Origin: Phlebotomus papatasi
Lineage: Eukaryota > Arthropoda > Insecta > Diptera > Psychodidae
NCBI RefSeq assembly: GCF_024763615.1
Contig: NC_077223.1
Span: 87,916,627 to 87,980,626 of the forward strand
Direction: 5' to 3'
DNA length: 64,000 nucleotides
Below are positions 13,701 through 24,172 of this stretch, in pieces. Positions within the stretch are counted from its first letter, which is position 1; each line of letters begins with the position of its first letter. Position numbers and translations under genes: made by a program. Under the pieces are notes generated by a model. That model saw only the letters and a program-made list of their open reading frames with translations. It did no database searches and was not told the origin of the DNA.

Positions 13701-14758
13701 TGGCAAAGATTAATATAAAAGTAGAACATACAAAATAAATATATAAGATAAATGTTTACTAAAACTTTAGAGTTGTCAAAATAAAACAGAACAATTTAAC
13801 AAATCTGAATTGGAAAAATAAACAAAAATATATTATACTACATATCTATCAAACATTTAAAAAAAGAAGAATTCATATGAAAAAATAGTGAATTTCTTAG
13901 TGTTCTTTTGTCAAATTTTTATTTTTTTAATTAAATCTATTAAAAATTTAGTAAATGGGTAAATCTTGTAACTAACCTTATAATTAAAAAAAAATTGTGC
14001 TAAATAACCGTAAATATCACTTGAATATCTTCCATAGTTTTAAGGCAAAACATAACAGTACAAATATTATATAGTACAAAAATGAAATTAAAAAAATATA
14101 GCTTTATTAAATAATTTATAATCCACTAGTATTTCAGAAAAGAATATTTCATGGAAAAGTAGTGATATATTTAAACTGACAATATATGTAATCTGTGATG
14201 CTTAAAAAAATAATTTAATAAAAAATGATAAACGAGAAAAACGTTATTTTAAATTCTATTAAGAAAAGAAATGGTATTAAAGTCAAGTATCTACGTGTTT
14301 TGTGGTGCTTAAATCATCCAGTGTCTTCAACCAAGTAATGCTGTGTATTAAAATTAAAATTGGACAAGTGAACGCCCATCAGTACTTGTCTCAAGTAACA
14401 TCGGGTCTTGGTTGTTCTCTTTAAGAAAACAGTTCTTAATTCTAAGCATGACATGTTTAGGTTGATTCGGCTCTTAAAATATTCTTACAGACAAGAGCTG
14501 TATTTTTGCAAGTCCCATACAAAGTTAGAACTGCCTTTTTCTGAGTGTTAAGTAAGCAAATAACCGTTACCGTAAAATAATCAACTGAAGACTTTATTTC
14601 GGGCACAGGTCCACAACAAACGGAAGCATCGTACTTATGGTGCTATTCCAATGAGAAATGAAAAGGGGAAATCTTTCCACAGAACTTTTTCTTTAGCACC
14701 TTTCTGTTCTCAAATGCTTCTACATAATCAATTTTTTTTGTGTTGGTTCCTGTCATGA
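10610..14758 (+). CDS. Multi-exon gene, SAM-like protein of an uncharacterised arthropod family
   Basis: Four exons share one frame: 10610-10703, 11135-11340, 12648-12854 and a probable 14609-14758. The splice phases agree (1, 0, 0), and every border is GT...AG with good donors (GTAAGTG, GTAAGAA, GTATGTT). Residues about 8-75 resemble a small helical SAM-like domain (VHLLDVWDVPFNFQQKFKD, then LGITTKDLEEHL). Residues 83-86 form a small cysteine cluster (CTCC). Residues 101-169 contain GKGLLKKYQDLK and end in FPTEVE. Exon 4 adds TYGAIPMRNEKGKSF. From general knowledge, this layout recurs in uncharacterised, often multicopy arthropod proteins; the function is unknown. The 3' end enters a long hairpin, so the last exon may be altered or the gene may be decaying. 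Confidence 0.65.
11135..11340 (+). CDS. Exon 2 (second half of SAM-like domain, Cys cluster)
   Basis: Acceptor TGTTTGTTTTATAG|AC, donor GAG|GTAAGAA. It completes the codon left open by exon 1 and then encodes 68 residues rich in Asp, Glu and Lys, ending TTGNIDE. Intron 1 is 431 bp. Confidence 0.7.
11341..12647 (+). other. Intron 2, very AT-rich
   Basis: 1307 bp of strongly AT-rich sequence with homopolymer runs. It contains a short hairpin at 11977-12023 (AAAGGGTTAAAT with its complement). No transposon was recognised. Confidence 0.6.
12648..12854 (+). CDS. Exon 3 ('GKGLLKKY ... FPTE' region)
   Basis: Acceptor TATAACATTGTAG|AC, donor GAG|GTATGTT, 69 complete codons. The end, DIVKNFPTEVE, and the preceding helix-rich stretch are the most family-like part of the protein. 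Confidence 0.72.
13092..13252 (-). pseudogene. LINE ORF C-terminal fragment in intron 3
   Basis: Read on the minus strand it encodes AMQAIVRRRRPRGRPRTRWL and then LNQIQ, the basic 'RPRGRPRTRW' tail common at the end of LINE polyproteins. The minus-strand reading stays open to a stop near 13093. Sister fragments are at 31331-31534 (+) and 43750-44200 (-). It is oriented opposite to the host gene. Confidence 0.65.
13260..14580. other. Rest of intron 3, AT-rich
   Basis: Extremely AT-rich sequence with no coding content. Around 14395-14560 there are scattered GAGCTG/CAGTTC words and a CTGAGTG end resembling a decayed transposon end, but no confident partner. Confidence 0.5.
14609..14758 (+). CDS. 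Exon 4 candidate (terminal)
   Basis: Acceptor TTTCGGGCACAG|GT continues the frame of exon 3 for 49 codons to TGA. The first half (TYGAIPMRNEKGKSFHRTF) fits what follows FPTE in the family. The second half is encoded inside the left arm of the 14711-14850 inverted repeat and looks unlike protein. The true exon may end earlier or be interrupted. Confidence 0.45.
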   Translation, partial: VHNKRKHRTYGAIPMRNEKGKSFHRTFSLAPFCSQMLLHNQFFLCWFLS

Positions 14759-14850
14759 CTGTTTGGTGGTTTTGAAATATGATGAAGAATGGGTAAAACA
14801 GCCGAGACAGGAACCAACACTAAGAAGAGTCGATAATGTAGAAGCATTTG
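14711..14850. repeat. Long hairpin at the 3' end of the gene
   Basis: Left arm contains CAAATGCTTCTACAT and TGTTGGTTCCTGTC; right arm contains GACAGGAACCAACAC and ATGTAGAAGCATTTG. The arms are about 45 bp with a loop of about 51 bp. The right arm continues an open frame (14763-14945), so one arm may be an inverted duplication of coding sequence. Confidence 0.75.
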
Positions 14851-15049
14851 AGGCCAGTAAAGTGATGAAATATATGTTCAGGAAAAAAATTAGTCAATAT
14901 CTTCAGGCTACAAGTAGTTGTATCATAGCGATATACTTCTCTTGAGCACTGTGGATGTGCAGGGGGCGTTGCATCCTGGAAAAGAGATGTAAGTTACATC
15001 ATGTAACACCACAAATTTATTTCTTAACGGCTGGAATTTATGGTTTCTA

Positions 15050-16530
15050 TACATGAGAGATATTTATACCCGTATTTTGCATTACTATTAAAAAAAAATT
15101 AACGTTTTCCCCGCGTAAATAAATTGGTTCAATATGTCAAGTATTGACGAAAATTTCTTTTAGTCTGTAGAGGCCATTAGTCGTGGAATCAAATAAAGTT
15201 AACAGGAATTTAAAAAGAAAATCATCTAAAAGCAAAAACTTTATGCTATTGAAATCTTTTGTGATTATCCCCTTCAAAAAATAAACCGCGCAATGAAGAA
15301 AAACGGTTCTCTCATCAAGCGACATTCGCCCATGAGTGACCTGTCTCTTGACCCATCATCATGTCAACAGATCCCCCGAAGAAGTGATTCCCTCCTTTTG
15401 GTGGTGCCCAAAAAAGATGAGTCCACCTCAAAAATCCCTCAAGGGATTTCAGCAGTGAGATGCATTTGTGCAATGGCCTTATCGCAGCATCGCCAAGATG
15501 ACCATGTATAGAAACAGGGAGTATTAAATTTGATCGCAGAAAAGCCAAGGAGAAGCAAAGAAGACAAGGAAGGGAATTACTATGGCAAAAGATCTCATGA
15601 ATATAAGGCACAATTATTAAGTAATGATAAAAATGTGATAATAAAACTCCATCCGAAGACACATTCATCAAGCTGCTCCAGGTACACAGCGTCTTTCGAC
15701 GACACTGACTCGGGCAATATGACAATGATGGTAGTCGTTTAAGGGTCAAGATAATCCATTGTGACATAAATAGACCACCATGAATCTCACCATGAAATTC
15801 CCAGTAATCATTCTGCCTTTTGCTCTTGTCCCTCCCAACCCAATTATAAATCTCTTACTTTTATGTGAAAAGACACTGAACTTCTTTGCAACTAAACGTG
15901 ATGAGCAGCCCAGCTATTCGGACTTTTATTCGTGAGAGGACCTATTGCAAAATCGTCGGACAGGCACAAAGAAAGCAATTGCATTACCCCCATTGGACTC
16001 ACAAAAGCACCGGCCGATGATACTCTTGTGAATCGTACTTGAACTTCAATTGGACTTGAAATTGAATTAGGCTTAATGAGATAAACTTCTCCTAATCAAA
16101 TTGCATTATTAACCATCTCAAGTTGAATTAAGATAGCAATATGTATTGCCGCAATCCAAGTATGGAAAAAATAAATTTTCATAATAGTCAGAAATTAAGG
16201 TAAGACAGTGATGGATATACTACTGAGGCTTTTGTCTAAGATTGACGGTTTCAGTGGAATTTGGACTAAAACATTTATATCAAATGTAATTAGGAACTTT
16301 TGAGAACGTTCTTGCATTACCCATAAATACGAATATTTCTCGAGCATGATATATACAGCAACAACAAACCATTTATCCTTTCGATAACCTTAAACATAAA
16401 TAGTTTTACTAATGCCTCTCAAAAAATTATGGAAGCTGCTCTCTCTTGGAGTTCGAGCAGTTAAAAAGATGATAGAGTGAACTGTAAATTAATTTGCTTA
16501 AAGATTCCTTTAACCAAAATAAAACAAAAA
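15050..16530. other. Unique island, no proven gene
   Basis: 15290-16060 is less AT-rich. It holds a 150-codon minus-strand ORF (15315-15767) that mirrors plus-strand ORFs and has no recognised domain. No transposon ends were seen. It may be regulatory DNA or 3' flank of the upstream gene. Confidence 0.35.
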
Positions 16531-16536
16531 TATGTA

Positions 16537-16620
16537 GGGGAAGATTTTTAGGCTTCGCACACACTTTAGCTTCGAACACTTCATTTTTTTTACCCACCAA
16601 ATTTGCCTGTTTCACTTACC
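16537..16620. mobile_element. One end of a 'GGCTTCG' MITE
   Basis: GGGGAAGATTTTTAGGCTTC, then GCACACAC and the second TTCGAACAC word. This is the same end as the full copies at 5235 and 57266. The opposite end is missing. Confidence 0.6.
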
Positions 16621-17064
16621 AATTTTGGGTTTATTACTTACTATTTAACCAAAATACTTACTACAGGGTGGCTCAATTGATCTGTAACCAAATTCAAGTT
16701 ACAATAACATTCATATTAATATTCGCAGTACCTCCAAATTTTGCATAATCATATTTTATTTTATTGGCTACAAGGACCAAAAAGCATTTGCGAACTTTTT
16801 TTGCAAACTCTTTTTTATCAATATTGGAACTCAAACATGTAAGCTCCACACTTGCTATTTGATATTTGACTTTGACCATTTGACATTCTTTGATGTCACA
16901 CTCATCCATGGAGATGGCATACCCCTGTGTTTTATGATGGGACAACATCACGGTATGACCACTTTCCTTCCTTTAGGGTTTGACACACCTGGACTTTAGC
17001 GGTGATCCCTAAGAGTACTAGTACAAGAAAGTACTAATTAAGAGACGAACGGGAGAAAGAGTTA

Positions 17065-17403
17065 CAGTAGAACCTTGCTATAGGCCATATTTGGTTCCAG
17101 ATTTGACACTTGGGTCGCACTATTGTCCATGTCATTTTTTAAAATTATCAACGACTTTTAGTATTGAAATTGCTCAACGACTTACACTTTCTTTGCGATT
17201 GTGGTACTTGTCCTCGCTCTCTTCATTATGGATCACAGTTATCACAACTACTCAAATAAAGTTTGCCAAAAATATTAAAATAATTATGACAACATTGCAT
17301 GTCGCGTACTAAAAAACATAACCTAACTTAAAATCAGTGTTTTGAAATCAACGGTCGATAAATTGTGGGCTATAGAGCGATGGTCTATAGCGGGGTTCTA
17401 CTG
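17065..17403. mobile_element. Pogo-like MITE (CAGTAGAACC ends)
   Basis: TA|CAGTAGAACCTTGCTATAGG on the left; the right mirrors as CTATAGCGGGGTTCTACTG|TA. The ends are of the pogo/Tigger style. It is nested in the mariner-like element. Confidence 0.65.
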
Positions 17404-17465
17404 TAGTTACAGACTAGACTCGGATGAGTAAGAACGTGCGCGCGTGTAGAACAAAGGGAAGATCT

Positions 17466-17702
17466 GGGGTGACATGATTATTTTCGATACTGTCGACTGT
17501 CGATTCTGAAAAATTTAAACGATAGTTGCACTAATATAGATATACTAACTAATATAGATATTTATGAACAGTCACATTCTTTTCAGAATGTCACAATGAA
17601 TGGACCAATAATGCGTAAAAAGTCGACATTAACTTAATCTAGCTGATATAGATTTATCGATACTATCGATTCGATAGTGTCAAAAAGTTATCATTCCACC
17701 CC
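17466..17702. mobile_element. MITE with GGGGTG ends, TCGATAGT word family (copy 1)
   Basis: Starts GGGGTGACATGAT and ends ATCATTCCACCCC. TCGATACTGTCGAC and CGATTCGATAGTGTC words occur in the arms. An inverted copy with about the same length and internal order is at 62068-62241. Confidence 0.65.
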
Positions 17703-17811
17703 TGGTTGAAAGAGGGGAACGGATGGTAGGTTCATATTTTGTTCCTGACCCCCTTTCTAAGAGTTCACAGATGCTTGAATAATTCCTTTTCGTACGCAAA
17801 CGTGGTACCGT

Positions 17812-18012
17812 GTAAGAGTGACTTTCTCCCCTGCGGGTGATTTTGATACCCCCCCCCTATTCGTAAACTTTTCTTTTTCTTTCTTAAAGTGCTTAAAGAT
17901 GGACTTTACCGATCAGTCATTGTAGATCGGATCGATAAAGACCATCCTTAAGTTCAAGAAATAAAGAAAAACTTACGAACAGAGGAATGTCAAAGTCACC
18001 CGCACTTACGGT
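17812..18012. mobile_element. Palindromic MITE (copy 1 of 17.8/39.1 kb family)
   Basis: Arms include CGTAAACTTTTCTTTTTC, CTTAAAGATGG and ACCGATC, mirrored on the right. The same layout occurs at 39150-39361. Boundaries are approximate. Confidence 0.55.
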
Positions 18013-18700
18013 CGTAATGGCCTTTTATTTTGTTGAAAAGGCACAAGAGGCTGTCATGAGAGGAGCCCGTTATCACCTGACCCTTAACTAAATCTTTCAT
18101 GTTTTGAAAGAAAAAGTGTTGAGTATCCTTATCCTACCGCGGTTTGTCATTTGATTCAGCGCTCTAAAAAAAAACGACCAAAAACGGTCGGTAGGTTTAG
18201 TGTTAATGGCAGGGGCCTCTCGACATTTCATTTTTCCATACGTTTTTGCATAGAGGCAGTAAAGACTATTGGCAAATTTCTTCCTAAAGAGAATTCACTT
18301 ATCAGTCTGATATATTTCAAAATCGTGCATTAAATGCTATCTAAAAATACATATTTCATAATGTTCGCCTAAATAAGTCAAGAACTACGAGCAAATTTGT
18401 TTACGTCGCGATGGAATATCTGCAAAATTTTTACAAGGGAAAGTGAAAAATAGCTTCACTTTTTATTAGGCTTGATGGGCCCCTGGTTAATGGTATAAAC
18501 TTCCATGAGGGAAAATTATACCTTTTCCACTGGGGCTTTTGAACTGCACTGTCAAAGTGAATGGTAATTATTAGTAATTCTTATAATAAAAAAAATTCGG
18601 TAAAAGATAGTGGAACTTCCAATAAGTCTTAGAACCCTCACAAAAATATAAAGCAAATGGCTACAAAACTACGTTTTTGTTGTTATTTTCAAGCACACAT

Positions 18701-18895
18701 TAGTCTCCACTGTCACCGGATGCAAATCCAATCGACTTCTCCTTATAGGGCAGTGTATTGGCCAAGATCAGGACTAAAAAATAAAAAGGGCCTATAAACT
18801 TAAGTCAATTTTTTATCGTGAGTGGACTTGTATTTCGGAAACTTACGTTCGGATACATTCAACAGCAGACTCAAGTAGTCTGTACCAAAGATGGT
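18701..18895 (+). pseudogene. Mariner transposase C-terminal remnant
   Basis: Translation from 18704 gives SPLSPDANPIDFSL followed by a stop. This matches the 'SPDLNP.D/E.S.W' block holding the third catalytic acid of mariner transposases. Further stops follow, so it is inactive. It sits about 140 bp from the right inverted repeat, as expected for a plus-oriented mariner. Confidence 0.6.
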
Positions 18896-19047
18896 AACGT
18901 TAAAAATTTCCATTAGATTCTTATATATTCGAAAATTTCTGACTTTTCTCACGTTCAATCCAATTAAATTGATTTTGAATTATTAAAAAAAAAATAAATA
19001 AAGCGTTTTGAAAGTGTTTCAATTGGGTCACCCTGTATTTTGGTATA

Positions 19048-19244
19048 GGGAAGGTGAGGCTACATTGATATACGATTTTTTAGTATATTTCTAAAAGATA
19101 CTGGGCTTTACTGTAATTTAATTTAGATTTAGTATTAAATTGTCTATCTAAATTACATTATGTTAAAGCCAAGTTCCTTTGGAAATATGTGAAAAAGTCG
19201 TTTATCAATGTAGCCGCACTGCTCAAAGTAGCCCTACCTCCCCC
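19048..19244. mobile_element. TA|GGGG MITE, 'GGCTACNTTG' word
   Basis: Left TA|GGGAAGGTGAGGCTACATTG, right mirror ...GCCCTACCTCCCCC|TA. Same family as 27638-27854. It begins 12 bp after the mariner end. Confidence 0.75.
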
Positions 19245-19249
19245 TAAAG

Positions 19250-20490
19250 TCATTGTGAAATTCAAAAAGTTCTAGTTCTAAAGGTATTTTAATAATTATC
19301 GGTGTTTTACGACTAATGGATTTTCATTCTATGGATTTTCTAAGAGACTAGTGGAGCTACTTTTGGAAAAGAGAGTCTCTAAAAAATGTATTACGTTTCT
19401 AATTTATTGAAACTGTGTTGGAAAGTCTGTAAGAGACTAAAAGTACGAGTGCAACAACTGATTCAGCACTTCAGAAGTACAGTATCGGCCAAACATTGTT
19501 TGACAAAGGTATATTTGAGAAATCAGGTGGGAGCAATGAAAAAAACACTTTTTAAAATTTATCTTTTTGAAAATGAGCTGCCTGTTATCTATTGATATTA
19601 TTTATGCATTTAAAAAAAATTAATATCGTATCAAAAATATTTTTTTACGAAGTTGATCATTTTTTATAAGCTAAAATTTCCTTGTCACATTAGTTACTTA
19701 AGTTACTCTGAAAAATAGATCAAGCGACAGTATAGCGGTCATTTATGTGAGATCTTTTTAAGGTTAATTTCAAAACCCTATTCACCACCACGCTATTACT
19801 TCATTTCCATTAACCCCAAAGACTTCCTACCCATTCAACCACAGCTCATGATTCGGTAATTCCTATACTCCAGAATTTGATACAGAGGTCTTTGGTTAAA
19901 AGATTACCATAAAAAAGTATCATAACCCGTAATACAGTTCATACAGTTCCTACAGATCCCCTTATTCCTTTCAGTATAAATATGTGGCACCCATGTATCG
20001 AGCTTTTAAATAAATCCAAGCTTTTCTAAATAGTGAAATATAATTGAATTATTGTTTTCCAAAATCTTAAAAAACTCTTCAAATGTTATCCATAAATTTT
20101 CTTCCAGACGAATACTGTAAATATTGCCATCAAAATGATTTAAAATCAACTGCAATAGCTATATCATCATTTGCGAGCAACTATATGAATTTGAAACTCC
20201 TATAAAAATTAAAGAAACTTTATTGTAATGAAAGACAAATTTTTCATAAATAATAAATATTGTGAATAAATTTACAAACTTCAACGGAATATTTCGTCCG
20301 CGAATTTACAACAAAAATTAAGCTATAATAAATTTTAGCTTTATTAATTCGCTTTGTTATCATAACCGAACTTGTAAAATGTCAACCAACTTTTCCGAAT
20401 TAAACAGAGAAGACTTTATTTTCGGACACTCCCACTTCCAAAGACTTCCAAGAACTTCATTTTCAGCTGTACACCACTTCCGACCCTAAT
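19250..20490. other. No gene seen
   Basis: AT-rich sequence; only short ORFs without coding character. Confidence 0.45.
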
Positions 20491-20499
20491 ATCTCCCCC

Positions 20500-20787
20500 T
20501 TGATAATTTGGTTATTCGAATTAGCCAGTGGAAGTCTAGTACCACCGGTTTTAATGATCGGAATTTATTTATCGGCGGATTATCGCTTCCCATGCTTCCC
20601 ATTCGGGTATTTGGATTATGGCGTGAAAATCAATGTCAATTTATTTTGGGAAATTGTCCTGGAAGAAACTCTGAGGCCGTGGGCACGCACTAATTTTAGT
20701 GAGAAAGAGTGGATGTTCCAACCAAACTCGACTACTAACTCGACTATTGAGATCACAATAGCCTTTATCGTTACCGAAAACAAATAG
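20500..20787 (+). pseudogene. Mariner-like transposase central fragment
   Basis: A 95-codon open frame contains LDYGVKINVNLFWEIVLEET, then LRPWARTNFSEKEWMFQPNS. This resembles the mariner block 'GVKIN...Y...VLE..LKPWA...F....W.FQQD', with the catalytic Asp region degraded (FQPNS). No inverted ends were found around it. Confidence 0.5.
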
Positions 20788-20849
20788 CCCGACTTCTGCG
20801 ACTTCTTCATATGATGAGTTTCATAGTACAAAGTCAGGACCAAAAGTGC

Positions 20850-22800
20850 TAAAGACAGTCACATTTTATTTATTTGTTGCAATGTAATCAATGAAATTCC
20901 CAAGGTGGTCATTGGTCATATGAGAAATTTTAAATAGACACTCAAATTTTTAATATTTGCACATTTCTTGCTTATATTTTTTTTTTTTTTCAAAATAAAA
21001 TAAGCATTTCAAAAGTTGCTGTTCAATTGCACCATCATGTATTTATTTGATGTAAATATAATGTTTTCTACATAGCTCAAAGGGCAGTTTGAAATAAAGT
21101 GGCGCCAAGTTTATGGTAGAATCACACTTCCATAAATATTTTCAAGCACGCCCTATTGATCTATCGAAGAAGTTCGCAAACTTCTCAGGTAAAATAATAT
21201 ATGTAGTTAGAGGAACAGCGAAGATTCATAAAACTCCTTAACAATGATTGAAACATTGAGTGATGGAGAAAAGAATATTGTGAAGGAGGCTGAAAATCTT
21301 GTGGGTTCTCATGGTGCAAAGTGAAAAACGGTAAAAGAAATGATGAAATAAGGAAGTTTCTAATGGAAAATGATCGTGTTGCATATTCCCTTCAGCAGTT
21401 CCTTATTGTTAAGACTCAAATTGCATCTCCGTCGCAATAGCCTGGGATGGAAGAAAGTACAGGGGAGCGAAATGGTCTGTGAAAGATTGATAGGAGTTGT
21501 TTGGTATTTACACATGAATAAATTAATAAATTAATAAATTCTCATTGTGTGGAAAAAGGCCTTTTCTCTCACATCCGACAAGAGGCTTGATGTTCGAGGT
21601 GGTCAGAAAAATGAGGTGAACATGGATGGGGTTTGGGATGAATGTTTTGCAAGATGGAAAGATAGAAAGGAAGACAACAAGTGGCAACTTTGTAGCTCAC
21701 TAATGCGTCTTCATGTGAAATTTATTGAATGGATTTTAATGGAAAAAAATGGCGAGAGTGAGAGAAATCCCGCGCGTTTCTTGGATTCTTGCAATAATAA
21801 TATTTTCTGGCTGGGGACTCAATGAATGTGTAAAATGATGGTTACCCATGGTCGCCACATGCAAGAGAACCAGTCCATCATTGGCAAGCAATTGACTATG
21901 TTGAAGAGACCATTGAACATAGATGAAATTGTCTCTCTTGGCCATTTATACTTTTTCACAATGGCATCAAAAAACCATCGATGATGCTGAGGAGGAAATA
22001 TTGTAGGGAACTGGAAATCCCATTTGGTCTGACGTATTATCCTTTATTTTTGCTCTCTTTCACATCTCACCCAAGAAACTTCTTGGCGAAATGTGACAAG
22101 ACCATAAATAAAATTCTTTCGACTCTTCTCATCCAATTTCAATTGGACTATAAAAATTCCTCCAGTCTAAATTTATATTAAAACACAAAATCCACGTCGA
22201 CTGATGATCTCTTCCCCCGTCATTCAGATGGTTGTGCGGAGGCAAAATGTTGGAGCTTAATTAAATATAGAAAATGGCATCCCATCAGGACAACGACGCG
22301 ACGAGACACTCACTTTGAGTGCGGCTTTAGTGCACAAGAGACAGTTGAATTGCATCAAGAGAATGAACAATTTATGGCAAATGAGACCATTCCTGCATTG
22401 ACCCCATCGTGCGTGGATACTTCTCTCCTTCACTTAAATCCAATTTTAAAATTATAAAAGACATCGTTTGACATGAACATCCCTTTGATTTTCACTCAAG
22501 AACCAATTCCTCTGCCCAACAATTGATCAAAAGGAAACTTCCCTGGGGGAATGTAGGTGATCTCGGAGACAGGTGGTCAAGCATTCAGAATAGTCTGGTT
22601 GCTAAAGATCTATAATTGCAAATGAACAATTCTGCGAAGAGCCGAAGTCTTATCACATTTGAATCATTTAAAATAATCTTGGAAACATAAGTCTTAATTT
22701 AGGATCTGAACTTTAAAAATGTGATTTGAAATTAATTTTATAACTTTTGACAGCATAACTGTTTCCCTTGTAAAAATGGGTGGAAAAAACGCTCAATGAT
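20850..22800. other. Intergenic; partly unique island 21550-22500
   Basis: No recognised gene. 21240-22500 is more balanced in composition, with short ORFs on both strands and no recognisable domain. A short AATAAATTAATA run is near 21520. Confidence 0.35.
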
Positions 22801-22859
22801 TTGCGAAATGCTTAAAATTGATTTGCCAAATATTGGAGAAGAAAGCGAGGATTGGTACG

Positions 22860-22995
22860 GTAATGAAGTACATGTTAATAGTCCCAGGGTATAGAACTAT
22901 GGAAGGGTCCCCTGAAGGTCTCAAGAGTCAGGTTTCTATCTATAACCGTTTGGTCACTATGCAAACTCACTATGATTTTGATTTTTTGGACCTGA
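22860..22995 (+). repeat. RepA fragment
   Basis: Matches the RepA segment with AATAGTCCCAGGGT and TCTATCTATAACCGTTTGGT. Short and decayed. Confidence 0.45.
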
Positions 22996-23512
22996 TATCA
23001 TATGAGGTCACTATCAGAGATCCTTATAATGCGACAATCTGGACAATCTCAGCTTTTGTGGTCCTATACGGACCTCAAACCTAAGGCTTAGCCATATGGC
23101 TTAACTGTTATAATTTCTTTTTGATCAAGATATTTTGAAAAATTTAACTTATGGCGCTGGCAAACCTTTTCAATTGACTAAAATTCAATCGATTGAAATT
23201 TTACCTCTTATTCTTTCAAACTGAAATCAGATACAGCTGTCTCTTTCTGTCAAATGAAATTTCAAGTTAAAATTGAAAATGAAATTGAAATTTAAATTTT
23301 CTTTAGGATTGGATTATTGAGGACCTATCAGATTTTGAAACAACAATAAAATTGGTTGTCATTTAGGATTCTGAGACTTATGGGAACTGGACTAAACCCC
23401 TAGTCTGAAGACCGTTCCAGGTGAAATCCGGACTAATTTAGATTTAGACCTATTTAGATTGGGCTAAATTTTGGATTTACACATTTTAACACTCATAGAT
23501 CACGAATATCAT

Positions 23513-23597
23513 ATGAGGAGCTCAGAGCAAAAAAAACTCTATTTTAATAGGGAAATGCATACGACTTAGAGTTTTTTTGCTCTGAGCGCCTCATATG
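23513..23597. repeat. Hairpin, 31-bp arms
   Basis: CATATGAGGAGCTCAGAGC plus AAAAAAACTCT is mirrored by AGAGTTTTTTTGCTCTGAGC and CTCATATG, with a loop of about 25 bp. A CGTCCGTCCGTCC tract follows at about 23625. Confidence 0.7.
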
Positions 23598-24079
23598 TGC
23601 CAAAAACCGATTTCGTAAACGTACGTCCCGTCCGTCCGTCCATTTGATGTATAACCACTTCGGAGAGAGAACGGAAAGAAATATCGACAAGCGGTTTTCG
23701 GTAAAGGCCAAATGTCGATGGGCGTCTAGACGTAGATGATGTCAGATCCACCCGCTTCCACCTCATCCCTCTTCCATCATTTTGTAATACCCCAAAATTT
23801 TGTTTTCTCATAACTCAGCCCCTATGACGTCGATCTATCTCAAATTTTAGTATATGTTATAGCGAGGCCTAAAAGCTTTCGATTAAAAAAAAATTTAAGT
23901 TTCCACGACCACGACCTTCCCCCGACCCGAGCTGGAAAAGGTCAAAAATTCAATTTTCAAATGTCCATATCTCCGGTTCTAATTATCAGTATCAGATTAA
24001 TCGAAAAATCGATTTTTAAAATTTCGATATCGAATATTTCGAAAACTAGACGAAACTGAGTAATAAGTTTAGGATAAAA

Positions 24080-24172
24080 CATGTTCTATTATGATGAAAT
24101 TGCATACAAAGTTTTAAACTTGATCCATCCTTTGTAAACGGATCAAATTTGGATCAATTTGATCCTTTTGTT
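24080..24172. mobile_element. Half of a 'GGATCAAATTTGGATCAA' MITE
   Basis: Matches one arm of the complete element at 51707-51879 (words GGATCAAATTTGGATCAATT). It ends TTTTTACTATAGTG directly against the element at 24173. Confidence 0.6.

Larger units (their letters stand above)
16664..19035 (+). mobile_element. Dead mariner-like element carrying three nested MITEs
   Basis: TA-flanked inverted ends CAGGGTGGCTCAATTGA (16664) and TCAATTGGGTCACCCTG (ending 19035). Removing the nested elements at 17065-17403, 17466-17702 and about 17812-18012 leaves roughly 1.6 kb, close to a mariner's usual size. A transposase C-terminal remnant is at 18701-18895. Element ends plus remnant support the IS630/Tc1/mariner class. 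Confidence 0.6.

Noticed and set aside
10267..14554. The SAM-like gene as cargo of a transposon with CACTCAGAAAA ends
   Set aside because: A short inverted match exists (about 10271 and 14544), with related GAGCTG words, but no target duplication, and exon 4 lies outside the right end.
15315..15767. 150-codon minus-strand ORF, the longest ORF not in an obvious transposon
   Set aside because: Starts on a non-ATG codon, has no recognised motif, and overlapping plus-strand frames are also open; it looks like chance in a less AT-rich island.
16694..16951. 85-codon minus ORF inside the mariner-like element as transposase
   Set aside because: It lies on the strand opposite to the recognised transposase remnant and lacks family motifs.
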